Positions 39,055 through 46,945 of a stretch of 64,000 bases of DNA are shown here, in pieces (position 1 is the first letter of the stretch; each line of letters opens with the position of its first letter). This DNA is from a virus, in IMG/VR virus record IMGVR_UViG_3300027782_003601, positions 1 to 64,000 of that record; one strand, written 5' to 3'. Position numbers and translations under genes: made by a program. Below the pieces are notes generated by a model. It was not told the DNA's origin. It ran no database searches and saw only the letters and a program-made list of their open reading frames with translations.

Positions 39055-39598
39055 ACATATTATATTATTCGTAGCATTAGAATCCGAACTACCAAAGGAA
39101 TTAGTACCACCAAATGTGAGTGTGTATTATACAGGTGTGGGTAAGGTAAATGCTGCAATCAAAGCAACGGAGGTTTTATCTGGTTTGTTGTATGATTTTA
39201 ATCTAACCGTACTAAACTATGGTTCGGCAGGTTCAAATACAATACCAAAAGGAACATTAGCAGATTGTAGGTATTTCATTCAGCAAGATATGATTACTCC
39301 ATTTGGTAAAACGCATGAAACTCCATTTGATTCTGAAATATATACTGAAATAAAAGAACCAACAATTGAATTTGGTAGTGGGTATGTGTGTAGAACGCAG
39401 GATAAGTTTGAAGATAATCCACAAGGTATCTTTGATATGGAAGCATATTCAATTGCAAAGGTATGTAAGATTTATGGATTTGATTTCAGAGCATATAAAT
39501 ACATTAGTGATGCAGGTGATTCGGATGAATGGAAGGAAAATCATTCAAAAGGAGCAAGTTTGTTTTTAGAACAACTTAAAAAAATACAAAATGGATAG
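39047..39598 (+). CDS. Purine nucleosidase (MTA/SAH nucleosidase-like)
   Basis: 183 aa. VALESEL at the start, YTGVGKVNAAI, NYGSAG and FDMEAYSIAKVCK near 131-140 (the D-M-E ribose-binding motif), ending in KYISDAGDS. This is the PNP/UDP phosphorylase fold, MTA/SAH nucleosidase branch by size and motif. It would release adenine, for APRT to convert to AMP. Exact substrate not determinable. Confidence 0.8.
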   Translation: MSKHIILFVALESELPKELVPPNVSVYYTGVGKVNAAIKATEVLSGLLYDFNLTVLNYGSAGSNTIPKGTLADCRYFIQQDMITPFGKTHETPFDSEIYTEIKEPTIEFGSGYVCRTQDKFEDNPQGIFDMEAYSIAKVCKIYGFDFRAYKYISDAGDSDEWKENHSKGASLFLEQLKKIQNG

Positions 39599-39842
39599 GA
39601 GAGCTAAAATTGCTGAAGTAAATCCAGATGCTATCCTTTGGGATGATTTAGATGAAGCTATCATTGGTATTGATGTGGATAATATAGCAGTTTATGATAT
39701 ATATAAAATGGAGTTAGAGATTATGAAACTACACGATTGCACATTTGAAGAAGCAGTTGAATGGGTAGATTATAATATCCTATCTGCATATGTAGGTGAG
39801 TGGACACCTAAACATATTTGGTTAATACCTGAAAACAAATAA
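39591..39842 (+). CDS. Acidic hypothetical protein
   Basis: 83 aa, acidic helical (DLDEAIIGIDVDNIAVYDIYKMELEIM), Trp-rich end. Overlaps the nucleosidase by 8 nt. Unknown. Confidence 0.55.
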   Translation: MDRRAKIAEVNPDAILWDDLDEAIIGIDVDNIAVYDIYKMELEIMKLHDCTFEEAVEWVDYNILSAYVGEWTPKHIWLIPENK

Positions 39843-39862
39843 ACAATATAATAAAAAATAAT

Positions 39863-40384
39863 ATGGGATTAAGAGAAGCAACGGCTGAACTACATAGTAA
39901 AGCTGAAAAGATGGAGTTCAATCAACGAATGTTTAGAGGTGAGTTATCCACAAAGGAATACTTACATTATTTGATTCAGCAAGCATGTATTTTTGAATCT
40001 ATAGAAGAACATAAATCGGCTGATATAAGTCCGGATTTGGCTAGGTTAACAAAAGTATTTGAGGATATTATGGAATTACAAAAAGAAGTTCCACAAACCC
40101 TACCACAAATCCAAGCAGCCAATGAGTATGGTGCATATTTGGAAGGTTTAAACACAAAGGATTTATATCCTCACATTTATTTAAACTATATGGCATTGAT
40201 GTATGGTGGGCAAATGATGAAATCAAAAGTTCCAGGTAAAGGTAGAATGTATGATTTTGATAATGTACCAGAAGCAATTGCTACGATTAGAGGTATCCAA
40301 AAGGATATATGGGCTGATGAAGTTAACAAAGGATTTAATTTTATTATAAACATATTAGATGAACTACAAAGAAACGCTGGATAG
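39863..40384 (+). CDS. Heme oxygenase
   Basis: 173 aa. LREATAELHSKAEKMEFNQRMFRG is the heme-oxygenase N-terminus, with proximal His at 11. LYPHIYLNYMALMYGGQMMKSKVPG matches the distal helix with its GG pair near 115. The fold is all helical. The family cleaves heme to biliverdin, CO and iron. Slightly shorter than the usual 200-250 residues. Confidence 0.88.
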   Translation: MGLREATAELHSKAEKMEFNQRMFRGELSTKEYLHYLIQQACIFESIEEHKSADISPDLARLTKVFEDIMELQKEVPQTLPQIQAANEYGAYLEGLNTKDLYPHIYLNYMALMYGGQMMKSKVPGKGRMYDFDNVPEAIATIRGIQKDIWADEVNKGFNFIINILDELQRNAG

Positions 40385-40994
40385 TATAGCAGATAATATT
40401 GAAAACATTATCATTAAACATAATGGTAACGTATTGCCTACCGAAGATTATGGGTGGGTTAATAAACGATATATAAGTGATAAATTTAGATTAGCACATA
40501 TTGAAAGATATAGTGATAAAAATTTAGAGGTATTACATATAACGTGTTTTCCAAACGAAAAGTATTCACATCCTATTTTTGGGTTTGATATTGTATGTAC
40601 TGCCAATAAACCATTAGCTGCATTTATGGATTGGTCACCTGTTAATAATACATTGAGTTATAAGTGTAATTATGATTTTGAAAAAATGTATCCATTACCT
40701 GAATGGGCTAAACTAATATTTTCACCATCTGCATTGGGCATAATACCAAATGATAATGAGTTGGTAAAATTAACTGATATTATACATGACTGTTTTGATA
40801 TGTATATGAAAATATTGGATGGTGCAAAAAAAAGTGAATATCATAGTAAATATATAATAGTAGCTCAAAATCGTTATTGTGAAAACCAACAAAAGAACGA
40901 AAGAACTTATAATGTATTGAAAGCTAAATTAGGTGAGGATAGAGCAAGACAATTTATGGAAACTATATTATTTCCCAAAATAAATTTAAATTAA
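40359..40994 (+). CDS. Hypothetical protein, possibly ferredoxin-dependent bilin reductase-like
   Basis: 211 aa, starting inside the end of heme oxygenase (26-nt overlap). FGFDIVCTANKPLAAFMDWSPV resembles bilin-reductase segments (for example PcyA), where a Phe/Asp-rich core surrounds the bilin, and EMDWSP-like acid-Trp-Ser-Pro is typical. Next to a heme oxygenase this makes a biliverdin-reducing pair plausible. Moderate confidence only. Confidence 0.6.
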   Translation: MNYKETLDSIADNIENIIIKHNGNVLPTEDYGWVNKRYISDKFRLAHIERYSDKNLEVLHITCFPNEKYSHPIFGFDIVCTANKPLAAFMDWSPVNNTLSYKCNYDFEKMYPLPEWAKLIFSPSALGIIPNDNELVKLTDIIHDCFDMYMKILDGAKKSEYHSKYIIVAQNRYCENQQKNERTYNVLKAKLGEDRARQFMETILFPKINLN

Positions 40995-40996
40995 TT

Positions 40997-41239
40997 ATGA
41001 CAAAAGAAGAAGCAATTTTTATTAAAGATTTAAGAGTGAATGGTGACCATACTTGGAGAACGATACATATAGAGTATCAATTGAAATATGTACCAAAAGA
41101 AGAATGGTATTTTTTACCATCTGTAAAAAAATTAGTATCAGATAAAAGTATGCCAAGTGGTAATCAATTGATGGGTGCTGAACTATGTGGGGAGGCAATG
41201 CATTTATTGGGTGAAACTATAGATGATGGTTGGGATTAA
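40997..41239 (+). CDS. Hypothetical small protein
   Basis: 80 aa. Two basic/aromatic helices then an acidic end (CGEAMHLLGETIDDGWD). Unknown. Two nt after its predecessor. Confidence 0.55.
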   Translation: MTKEEAIFIKDLRVNGDHTWRTIHIEYQLKYVPKEEWYFLPSVKKLVSDKSMPSGNQLMGAELCGEAMHLLGETIDDGWD

Positions 41240-41249
41240 ATAAAATATT

Positions 41250-41375
41250 ATGGGAAAAAGAGATAACACTTTGATTTGGGTAATAGTAGCACTATTGGGA
41301 TTGATAGTGATTCAGATGTTTGGTACACTTAAAATAAAAGAAGAATTAAAGCAATGCAAAGCAGCAAATAAGTAG
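41250..41375 (+). CDS. Small single-pass membrane protein
   Basis: 41 aa: charged start, TLIWVIVALLGLIVIQMFG helix, Lys-rich tail. Likely an accessory inner-membrane peptide. Confidence 0.5.
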   Translation: MGKRDNTLIWVIVALLGLIVIQMFGTLKIKEELKQCKAANK

Positions 41376-41379
41376 AGTG

Positions 41380-41535
41380 ATGAAAGAGAAGTACAAACAC
41401 AAATTTTTAGAAGAATCATCCGAAGAATGGGATTCATTCAAACCTATTGTGAAACCTATTAAAAGGAAAAGTTTAGAAACTCAATCGGTTAAGCGGAAAG
41501 AGAAATTAAAGAAACGAATAAAAACTGAGGAATAA
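41380..41535 (+). CDS. Small basic protein
   Basis: 51 aa, strongly Lys/Arg-rich with a helix KRKEKLKKRIKTEE. Start ATG 41380; its TAA stop overlaps the next gene's ATG. Unknown. Confidence 0.5.
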   Translation: MKEKYKHKFLEESSEEWDSFKPIVKPIKRKSLETQSVKRKEKLKKRIKTEE

Positions 41536-41699
41536 TGCAAGTAATTTTACTAATAATTATTGGAGTGTTTTTGGTATATCGTATGATGTTGGTTGAGGAT
41601 AGAATGAATAAGATGGAGCATGATATGGAAAAATATAAAACTAATTTGAATAAAGAATTAGATAAAAGGGATAAAGAGTTTAAACAATTTCGTACTTAG
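41535..41699 (+). CDS. Small membrane-anchored coiled-coil protein
   Basis: 54 aa. N-terminal helix QVILLIIIGVFLVYRMM, then a coil rich in Lys and Glu. Unknown. TAATG overlap with the gene before. Confidence 0.5.
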   Translation: MQVILLIIIGVFLVYRMMLVEDRMNKMEHDMEKYKTNLNKELDKRDKEFKQFRT

Positions 41700-41713
41700 A
41701 TTGAATATATCCC

Positions 41714-41722
41714 ATATTTATA
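41714..41722 (+). promoter_or_regulatory. ATATTTATA box, candidate late promoter
   Basis: ATATTTATA ends 21 nt before the gene at 41744. No TTGAC element. Confidence 0.35.
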
Positions 41723-41743
41723 TTCAAACATATAAATAAAATT

Positions 41744-41905
41744 ATGGAAAAGAAAATTGATAACCTTAAATTTGATGAATTAAAATCTCAAATGGAAACT
41801 GAGTGGGAAAGACATAAAATAAAGCAAAGTACCACAACTGAAAGGGGAATAGAAGTTCGGACAATCTTAATGATGTTGGACTGGATTGAAGATAATAGTA
41901 AATAA
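41744..41905 (+). CDS. Small hypothetical protein
   Basis: 53 aa, helical and charged, ends MMLDWIEDNSK. Follows an ATATTTATA box. Unknown. Confidence 0.5.
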   Translation: MEKKIDNLKFDELKSQMETEWERHKIKQSTTTERGIEVRTILMMLDWIEDNSK

Positions 41906-41920
41906 ATAAAAATCAGTTAT

Positions 41921-42184
41921 ATGCAAACACTAATAGTTATGTTAATCTTTGTTGTCCTACATTGGATGACGTATCAGAAGCAATCAAAAGAAATCCAAAG
42001 ATTGCAGTTATTAATCAAACTTCATAATGAGAATATGAAAACTGCTATTCAAGAGGCAGAGGAGGGTCAATCTAGAATCAAAAAGATTCAATCTGCTAGA
42101 AAAGATGAACAAACAAATGGTAACAAATCTCGCAGAGAATCCTTACAAAAAGAAATCAAAGGAAAATTAGATAGTAACAAATAG
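41921..42184 (+). CDS. Small membrane-anchored coiled-coil protein
   Basis: 87 aa. N-terminal helix LIVMLIFVVLHWM, then a long basic coil (about 20-85). Unknown. Confidence 0.6.
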   Translation: MQTLIVMLIFVVLHWMTYQKQSKEIQRLQLLIKLHNENMKTAIQEAEEGQSRIKKIQSARKDEQTNGNKSRRESLQKEIKGKLDSNK

Positions 42185-42185
42185 T

Positions 42186-42458
42186 ATGAATAGAAATACA
42201 CAAAATTGGCTAAAAGCAACCGGTATGGGGTTTGGTTACATAAGTGCTATTGCATTATTTATAGGGGGATTGGTAATATTTCTTAAATCCTATCCAAAAT
42301 ATTTTGAGTACACTTTAATTATTATATTTGTAGGAATTGGTTTATTTGGATTAATCAAATTTATCAAAGACCATTTGGATGATAAGGATGCATCGGATAA
42401 ATATTACAGAGAAATGTATCCATCATATTACAAAGACGAAAAGGAAAAAGATAAATAA
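42186..42458 (+). CDS. Two-helix membrane protein
   Basis: 90 aa. Helices MGFGYISAIALFIGGLVIFL and FEYTLIIIFVGIGLFGLI, with a charged cytoplasmic tail (KDASDKYYREMYPSYYKDEK). Unknown. Confidence 0.6.
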   Translation: MNRNTQNWLKATGMGFGYISAIALFIGGLVIFLKSYPKYFEYTLIIIFVGIGLFGLIKFIKDHLDDKDASDKYYREMYPSYYKDEKEKDK

Positions 42459-42459
42459 T

Positions 42460-42741
42460 ATGGAATATCACTATAACATAGAGCAATTCAATTGGAATAA
42501 GGATATAAATACATTCTACGCAGAAGCGGCACATTTGGTATGTATGATGGGTGATGGTAGTATTCATCCAGAAGCATTCCCAAATCAGAAAGGGCAATTT
42601 TTTATTGATAACACTAAAACTGGTGGATTCCGTAGATTCAGATTCCGTAAAGAACTGATAGGTGGTATAGGTAATGAGGTATCTACTAAATGGATATTTG
42701 AAAGTGAAGATGAAATAGAGTGTATAATTTCAATAGATTAA
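42460..42741 (+). CDS. Hypothetical protein
   Basis: 93 aa from ATG 42460, chosen because the longer frame runs into the previous gene. Strand-rich end (GGFRRFRFRKELIGG, VSTKWIFESEDEIE). Unknown. Confidence 0.55.
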   Translation: MEYHYNIEQFNWNKDINTFYAEAAHLVCMMGDGSIHPEAFPNQKGQFFIDNTKTGGFRRFRFRKELIGGIGNEVSTKWIFESEDEIECIISID

Positions 42742-42904
42742 CGGAGATTCGCCGGAGGGGTGGGGGTTGGGGGAATCGCAGTCGTAAAGGGAAAAATTAT
42801 TGATAGTGTCTTAATTAGTTTAGATAGTGATAGTTGCCTTAATTAGTTTAGAGTGTCTTAATTAGTTTAGATAGTGATAGTTGCTTTAATTATTTGGGAT
42901 TATC
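42742..42904 (+). repeat. G-rich element and 47-bp tandem repeat
   Basis: GAGGGGTGGGGGTTGGGGG at about 42755-42774 is a G-quadruplex-like run in an AT-rich setting. Then AGTGTCTTAATTAGTTTAG recurs at 42805 and 42852 (period 47). TTAATTAGTTTAGA occurs three times, with a degenerate fourth. No ORF. Confidence 0.65.
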
Positions 42905-42905
42905 C

Positions 42906-42936
42906 TTTGATTTCCAAAAAATATTTCGTATATTAG
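42906..42936 (+). promoter_or_regulatory. Promoter (TTTG / TATATTAG)
   Basis: TTTG 42906, TATATTAG 42929. Drives the gene at 42957. Confidence 0.6.
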
Positions 42937-42956
42937 ATTAATTAAACAATAAGAAA

Positions 42957-43328
42957 ATGCGTAAGTATACATTTATAGAGTTCATAGCAGCTCAAGAAGG
43001 TGATGATTTTAATGTTATTGAAGACCATAACTTAGGATGGGCAAGAAGTTTTGTTAAAGGGATGGGTGATTTACCCAATCCAAAACATGAAGGTGATTGT
43101 ACCAAAGAAAATTATACGTGTACATTGTGTGTATATGAGTTGTATTTAAAAGAATATAGGGAGTACTTCTTTAAAGAAGAAGAAACATTAGAACAAGCTT
43201 CACTAAGAATTTATCCGATTAATATCGTTAAACTTAATGATACTTTAGAGATTGACTCTAATGCCACCAAACGTATGGCTTTTATTGAGGGTGGGGAATA
43301 TACCTTAAAACAAAATGGGATAGTATGA
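42957..43328 (+). CDS. Hypothetical protein with four Cys
   Basis: 123 aa. HEGDCTKENYTCTLCVYELYLKEY places three Cys within 14 residues, a possible metal site. Acidic and aromatic. Unknown. Confidence 0.6.
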   Translation: MRKYTFIEFIAAQEGDDFNVIEDHNLGWARSFVKGMGDLPNPKHEGDCTKENYTCTLCVYELYLKEYREYFFKEEETLEQASLRIYPINIVKLNDTLEIDSNATKRMAFIEGGEYTLKQNGIV

Positions 43329-43364
43329 AACTATTGTTCTATTATATAAGTAAATTAATTAACA

Positions 43365-43481
43365 ATGTTATATAAGATATTAGTCGTATTAGGTATAGGA
43401 TTAGTGATAGGAATCCTTAAATGGTTTGAAGTTAAAAGTTGGAATAAAAGAATAAAGAAATATAAATCAAAGACGAGATGA
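43365..43481 (+). CDS. Small membrane peptide
   Basis: 38 aa: LVVLGIGLVIGILKWF helix then a basic tail. ATGA overlap with the next gene. Confidence 0.4.
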   Translation: MLYKILVVLGIGLVIGILKWFEVKSWNKRIKKYKSKTR

Positions 43482-43669
43482 ATAGATATCACTTAGAGGT
43501 AATCAAATCCGATGATACGGGTCACACAATAATTGAGGCAGATGGATATGGTATTAATTCAAACGGATGTTACGAATTTTACGATGAGTATGATGTTGTA
43601 AGAAGAGTTGTTGCCAGTTATCCTATTGGAAGGACGGTAATTCAAAGAATAGATTATAACATACAATAA
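43478..43669 (+). CDS. Hypothetical small protein
   Basis: 63 aa. Strand-rich with an acidic Tyr motif (GCYEFYDEYDVV). Unknown. Confidence 0.5.
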   Translation: MNRYHLEVIKSDDTGHTIIEADGYGINSNGCYEFYDEYDVVRRVVASYPIGRTVIQRIDYNIQ

Positions 43670-43671
43670 TT

Positions 43672-43782
43672 ATGAGATACTTAGAAGATTTAAAAGATAT
43701 TGGAATAGGGTTAATTCTATTCATAAGTGGAGTGAGTTTATTGGTCCAATTTGTTCATTGGTTAGTAGGTTTGATTCTATGA
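43672..43782 (+). CDS. Small membrane peptide
   Basis: 36 aa; GIGLILFISGVSLLVQFVHWL helix. Stop overlaps the next start (ATGA). Weak evidence beyond spacing. Confidence 0.4.
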   Translation: MRYLEDLKDIGIGLILFISGVSLLVQFVHWLVGLIL

Positions 43783-44291
43783 GTAATAAATACAACATAG
43801 GTGGGTATGGTGAATCAGAACCTTTGGTATTCGGAAAGAATAGGAAGGTAAATATAACCAATCCACAAAGAATTAATGGTGAAATTCTCAATGGGATTGT
43901 CATACAATTTGAACCAAAGCATATGAATGCGGATAATGAGTATGTATGGGTAATCTTTAAGAAGGAAACATTTGTTTTGATAGCAACTTTAAGGATAGAA
44001 AAGGAGTTAGATGAAAGAGGTTGGGTAAAGGTATGGTACACAGCAAACGGAAGTGGAGGGGATGAAGGTAGTGAAATTCACATAAATGATTTAACGGGTG
44101 ATAGAATAAAACGATTAGTAACCAATCGGGTTAAAGCAAAGTTAGATACCGATAGAGATGAGGGATTACGATGGGATAAAGATGAAGATGAGGAAGAGTT
44201 ACCACCACTACAACAATGGAAATCTCCTATGACTCAATTGACTCAAGCTATGAAAGATTTACATAAGAGAATACAAAAGAAAAATGGATAA
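43779..44291 (+). CDS. Hypothetical protein, member of a local paralogous family
   Basis: 170 aa. Core NITNPQRINGEILNGIVIQFEP and VWVIFKKETFVLIATLRI resembles the genes that follow (short IENP/NP start, then a beta sheet of about 80 residues). Pro-rich acidic C-terminal third. Start ATG 43779 chosen for overlap with the gene before. Confidence 0.6.
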   Translation: MSNKYNIGGYGESEPLVFGKNRKVNITNPQRINGEILNGIVIQFEPKHMNADNEYVWVIFKKETFVLIATLRIEKELDERGWVKVWYTANGSGGDEGSEIHINDLTGDRIKRLVTNRVKAKLDTDRDEGLRWDKDEDEEELPPLQQWKSPMTQLTQAMKDLHKRIQKKNG

Positions 44292-44688
44292 GAAACTAAC
44301 GATTGAGAATCCCGAAAATATTGATAAGAGTCCATTACCTAATTTAGATGGGTGGAGTATAGAGGCAGGGCATAAGTATTGGGATATGTATGAGTTTGAT
44401 ATATTCCAAAATCATACAATTAGAATGTCATTAAGAATAATGAGAGAGGAAGGGTTTGATTCTCACTATGATTGTACGATGATAGGTAGTGGTAGAGCAA
44501 CGGTTAAGTATTTGATGAACAAAAGGGATTTGAAAACAAAGGATTCATTTTTGATGATAGTAACGGAGATAGTAGAAAAGATGTTAGAAGAGAGAAGAAA
44601 GCAGTATAACACTACTACAATGCCACCACAACAATGGGGTAATTCACCATCATTTGGACCAACCCATTCCCTAAACTTACCATTTTAG
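44284..44688 (+). CDS. Hypothetical protein, local paralogous family
   Basis: 134 aa. Opens LTIENPENIDKSPLPNLDGWSIEAG, then an alpha-beta core with ATVKYLMNKRDLKTKDSF. Gln/Pro-rich tail (TTTMPPQQWGNSP). 8-nt overlap with its predecessor. Unknown. Confidence 0.6.
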   Translation: MDKKLTIENPENIDKSPLPNLDGWSIEAGHKYWDMYEFDIFQNHTIRMSLRIMREEGFDSHYDCTMIGSGRATVKYLMNKRDLKTKDSFLMIVTEIVEKMLEERRKQYNTTTMPPQQWGNSPSFGPTHSLNLPF

Positions 44689-44733
44689 GATTCAAACCAA
44701 TGTCGGACTCATATAAAAATAAAACAGCAAGGA

Positions 44734-45084
44734 ATGTTAACAATAAGAAACATAAATAAGATAGTAGGTAAGGATATCCATATAGGAGGGAATAGAATAG
44801 CATTAGCAAAAATAGAAGATGTCATTGAGTGGATAGATAATAGGTATGGGTTTATAATCCATGTCCATACACCAGATGGTAAGATAAAGGGATATCATTT
44901 AAACTTAGATAGAAAGAAGATACAATATCCCATAGTCTTAAAAGATTGTTGGGAACTATCTTATGAAGAGAAACCAAACCAACTGAAAGTAGAAGTAGAA
45001 GCAATAAGTAAGGAAGATTTACGGGATATGAAAGAAGTAATAAGGAGAATAGGTCATATGATGGATAGAGTATTGAATTCGTAA
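44734..45084 (+). CDS. Hypothetical protein, local paralogous family
   Basis: 116 aa. Begins MLTIRNINKIVGKDIHIGG, resembling 49714 (MLTIHNF). Strand-rich core (GFIIHVHTPDGKIKGYHL) and helical end. Unknown. Confidence 0.6.
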   Translation: MLTIRNINKIVGKDIHIGGNRIALAKIEDVIEWIDNRYGFIIHVHTPDGKIKGYHLNLDRKKIQYPIVLKDCWELSYEEKPNQLKVEVEAISKEDLRDMKEVIRRIGHMMDRVLNS

Positions 45085-45089
45085 TAGAT

Positions 45090-45434
45090 ATGAAATTAAA
45101 GATAGAAAATCCCCATAGGTTGGTAGAGATGTATAAGGAGATAGCACCGGATTGGGTAATGAAGTTTAGAGGGGGTAGTGGAGGTGAGTATAAGTTTGGA
45201 TTGCAATCTGATTCTACTAAAGTATGGGATGAGTTCCAAATCTATATAACTAAGGAGATGAAGGTGATATGGGATACCCATAACTTCACACCACATTACT
45301 ATGTAAAATTAATAGTGGTTGAGCAGTTATACCGTCGTTCACTTACTAACGTAATTCGTTTAGATGAGTGTAGAAATCCTCAAAAGTTAATAGAGCATAT
45401 CTTAGATGGGATGGATGCGATAGTCCAATCATAG
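45090..45434 (+). CDS. Hypothetical protein, local paralogous family
   Basis: 114 aa. MKLKIENPHRLVEMYKEIAPDW start and a Trp/Phe-rich sheet, similar in layout to 44284. Unknown. Followed by 21-bp repeats. Confidence 0.6.
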   Translation: MKLKIENPHRLVEMYKEIAPDWVMKFRGGSGGEYKFGLQSDSTKVWDEFQIYITKEMKVIWDTHNFTPHYYVKLIVVEQLYRRSLTNVIRLDECRNPQKLIEHILDGMDAIVQS

Positions 45435-45436
45435 TA

Positions 45437-45491
45437 ATTCACTAGCGTTGCATAGTTATTCACTAGCGTTGCATAGTTATTCACTAACTAC
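45437..45491 (+). repeat. 21-bp tandem repeat
   Basis: ATTCACTAGCGTTGCATAGTT is repeated exactly at 45437 and 45458, with a partial third copy (ATTCACTA) at 45479. The repeat spans the gap between two genes. Confidence 0.85.
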
Positions 45492-45494
45492 AAA

Positions 45495-45650
45495 ATGAAA
45501 GAAAGAAGAGATATAAGTGAGCTTCTATACAAAAGAAAAAGAATGGATTTGATTGTGTATGGAATCGGATTCACCATATTTTTGAGTATCGTAATCATAG
45601 GCTGGTGGTTAATTCTTTGGATTCTACTACATTCTATTTTTAGCTTCTAA
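45495..45650 (+). CDS. Small membrane protein
   Basis: 51 aa. Charged start (KERRDISELLYKRKR), then a long hydrophobic segment (YGIGFTIFLSIVIIGWWLI). Preceded by 21-bp repeats. Unknown. Confidence 0.5.
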   Translation: MKERRDISELLYKRKRMDLIVYGIGFTIFLSIVIIGWWLILWILLHSIFSF

Positions 45651-45819
45651 GGGCTTAAAATCCTAAAGGTAGTGTATCACCCATAAGGTATCAAAATCTT
45701 TTAAGAGAATCCAATCCCACCCCATCTACGGAGGTGTGGAGTACCACTATGTCTAAATCACTAAGTATGTTATAATGGATAGTGATATACACACCCCTTA
45801 CAAAGAAAGAAAAGGAGGG

Positions 45820-45832
45820 TGACAAAGTGTCA
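45820..45832 (+). promoter_or_regulatory. Palindromic operator-like site (TGACA-AAG-TGTCA)
   Basis: Perfect 5-bp inverted repeat with 3-nt spacer, followed by GTAAAA. First of four in 1.1 kb. Confidence 0.6.
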
Positions 45833-46139
45833 GTAAAATTGAAGAGACCCCACCCTTTCACGCCGTCTGAGAGAAAAAAAAATTACATTTGTAACCGGTC
45901 TATTCACATTTGTAAACCCCTATATTTGTATTATTCTAAGACCCGTTAGATAGTTAGATAAACGTCTAAATGACTAATGCGCTTCGTAACATTAATTTCT
46001 CCCACTACGAGATAAAACTTTCCCATCAGAGCAGAAATTGTATTATTCCGATATGAGTTTGTTGTATAATTTATGTTATGTTAAGTAGAAAAATTATTCT
46101 AAGAACTTATTATGCGGTTAAAAATAATTCATAAAAGGC

Positions 46140-46169
46140 TTGACTTTATCAGCAGAATTTCGTATATTG
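46140..46169 (+). promoter_or_regulatory. Promoter (TTGAC / TATATTG)
   Basis: TTGAC 46140, TATATTG 46163. No ORF follows for 330 nt; it may make an RNA covering the palindrome at 46281. Confidence 0.65.
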
Positions 46170-46280
46170 TGGGAGTGGAGGGCGGGTTCTTAATCTCAAT
46201 CTACTGAGCATCAAAGACTTACACATCCAGCAGTATACGAATATGTGAATGCCTATTATAACACATTTTTTAAATTCATA

Positions 46281-46293
46281 TGACAAATTGTCA
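46281..46293 (+). promoter_or_regulatory. Palindromic operator-like site (TGACA-AAT-TGTCA)
   Basis: Perfect inverted repeat, followed by GTAAAAA as at 45820. Lies 34 nt upstream of the next promoter. Confidence 0.6.
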
Positions 46294-46326
46294 GTAAAAA
46301 TAAATAAAAAATAAATGAGTAAAAGC

Positions 46327-46357
46327 TTGACTTGTGTTCACTTTTTTTGTATCTTTA
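46327..46357 (+). promoter_or_regulatory. Promoter (TTGAC / TATCTTTA)
   Basis: TTGAC 46327, TATCTTTA 46350, then the GAGAGAGAG leader. Serves the gene at 46498. Confidence 0.7.
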
Positions 46358-46497
46358 TTGTATGAGAGAGAGATTGATAGCCCCTTTAATTGTGTTCCTT
46401 TTGGTTACCGACCACCCCTGTCGTATGAGGGTGAGTTCAATACGTGTTGACCATTTACCTAAAATTGAAATAAGTTTTAAACCTAAACATTAATCCT

Positions 46498-46710
46498 ATG
46501 TTAAACGAAGAAATGGTTGCTTTGAGTTTAGTTGAGTATGTTGATTTGTTAGAGGGTATGGCTTTGTTAAATGGTTCAACGCCTGAGAAGGTCAATTGGG
46601 ATTACTTTATGTGGCATGGTGTAATTGGTGAAGAAAGGTTTGAGGAAGCAAAGTGGGCATTGACCATTCGTAAAGTTGTTGGAGAGTATGCGGGTTTAGG
46701 TCACGCATAA
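46498..46710 (+). CDS. Hypothetical small protein
   Basis: 70 aa, helical, acidic, Trp-containing (NWDYFMWHGVIGEERFEEAKWAL). Unknown. Flanked by two gene-poor stretches with palindromes, so it may be regulated through them. Confidence 0.6.
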   Translation: MLNEEMVALSLVEYVDLLEGMALLNGSTPEKVNWDYFMWHGVIGEERFEEAKWALTIRKVVGEYAGLGHA

Positions 46711-46831
46711 TTCGGACATGAATAAAAAAATAATTACCTAAGTGGATACTACCAGTAGGTATAGTACTAATAGGTATAAGAGATAGAGTGATTTAGTTTG
46801 TTACATTTTTTTGGGTTTAGATAATAGAAAG

Positions 46832-46859
46832 CAGTAGGATGATGTCTTACTGTTTTTTT
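46832..46859 (+). terminator. Rho-independent terminator
   Basis: CAGTAGGA (46832-46839) pairs with TCTTACTG (46845-46852), followed by seven T residues. Confidence 0.75.
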
Positions 46860-46892
46860 GTGTCCAATCGTATTTAGCCATTCAACTAATTA

Positions 46893-46905
46893 TGACATTC
46901 TGTCA
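46893..46905 (+). promoter_or_regulatory. Palindromic operator-like site (TGACA-TTC-TGTCA)
   Basis: Perfect inverted repeat adjoining a C-rich run. Confidence 0.6.
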
Positions 46906-46945
46906 CCCCCCACCCCCCTAACTGAATTTCATGTAACTAAGAAGA

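Larger units (their letters stand above)
45651..46497 (+). other. Gene-poor region with palindromes and promoters
   Basis: 847 nt with no convincing gene. It holds two TGACAnnnTGTCA palindromes, three ATTTGTA repeats (45889-45935), and promoters at 46140 and 46327. A weak 43-codon frame (46362-46493) starts within the second promoter's leader and is not annotated as a gene. Confidence 0.7.

Noticed and set aside
45437-45491. CRISPR array
   Set aside because: Repeats are directly adjacent without spacers.
46362-46493. 43-codon frame in the leader of the gene at 46498
   Set aside because: Its ATG is part of the recurring GTGAGAG leader. A GTG in the same frame follows GCCCCTTT, so a small peptide cannot be wholly excluded, but nothing else supports it.
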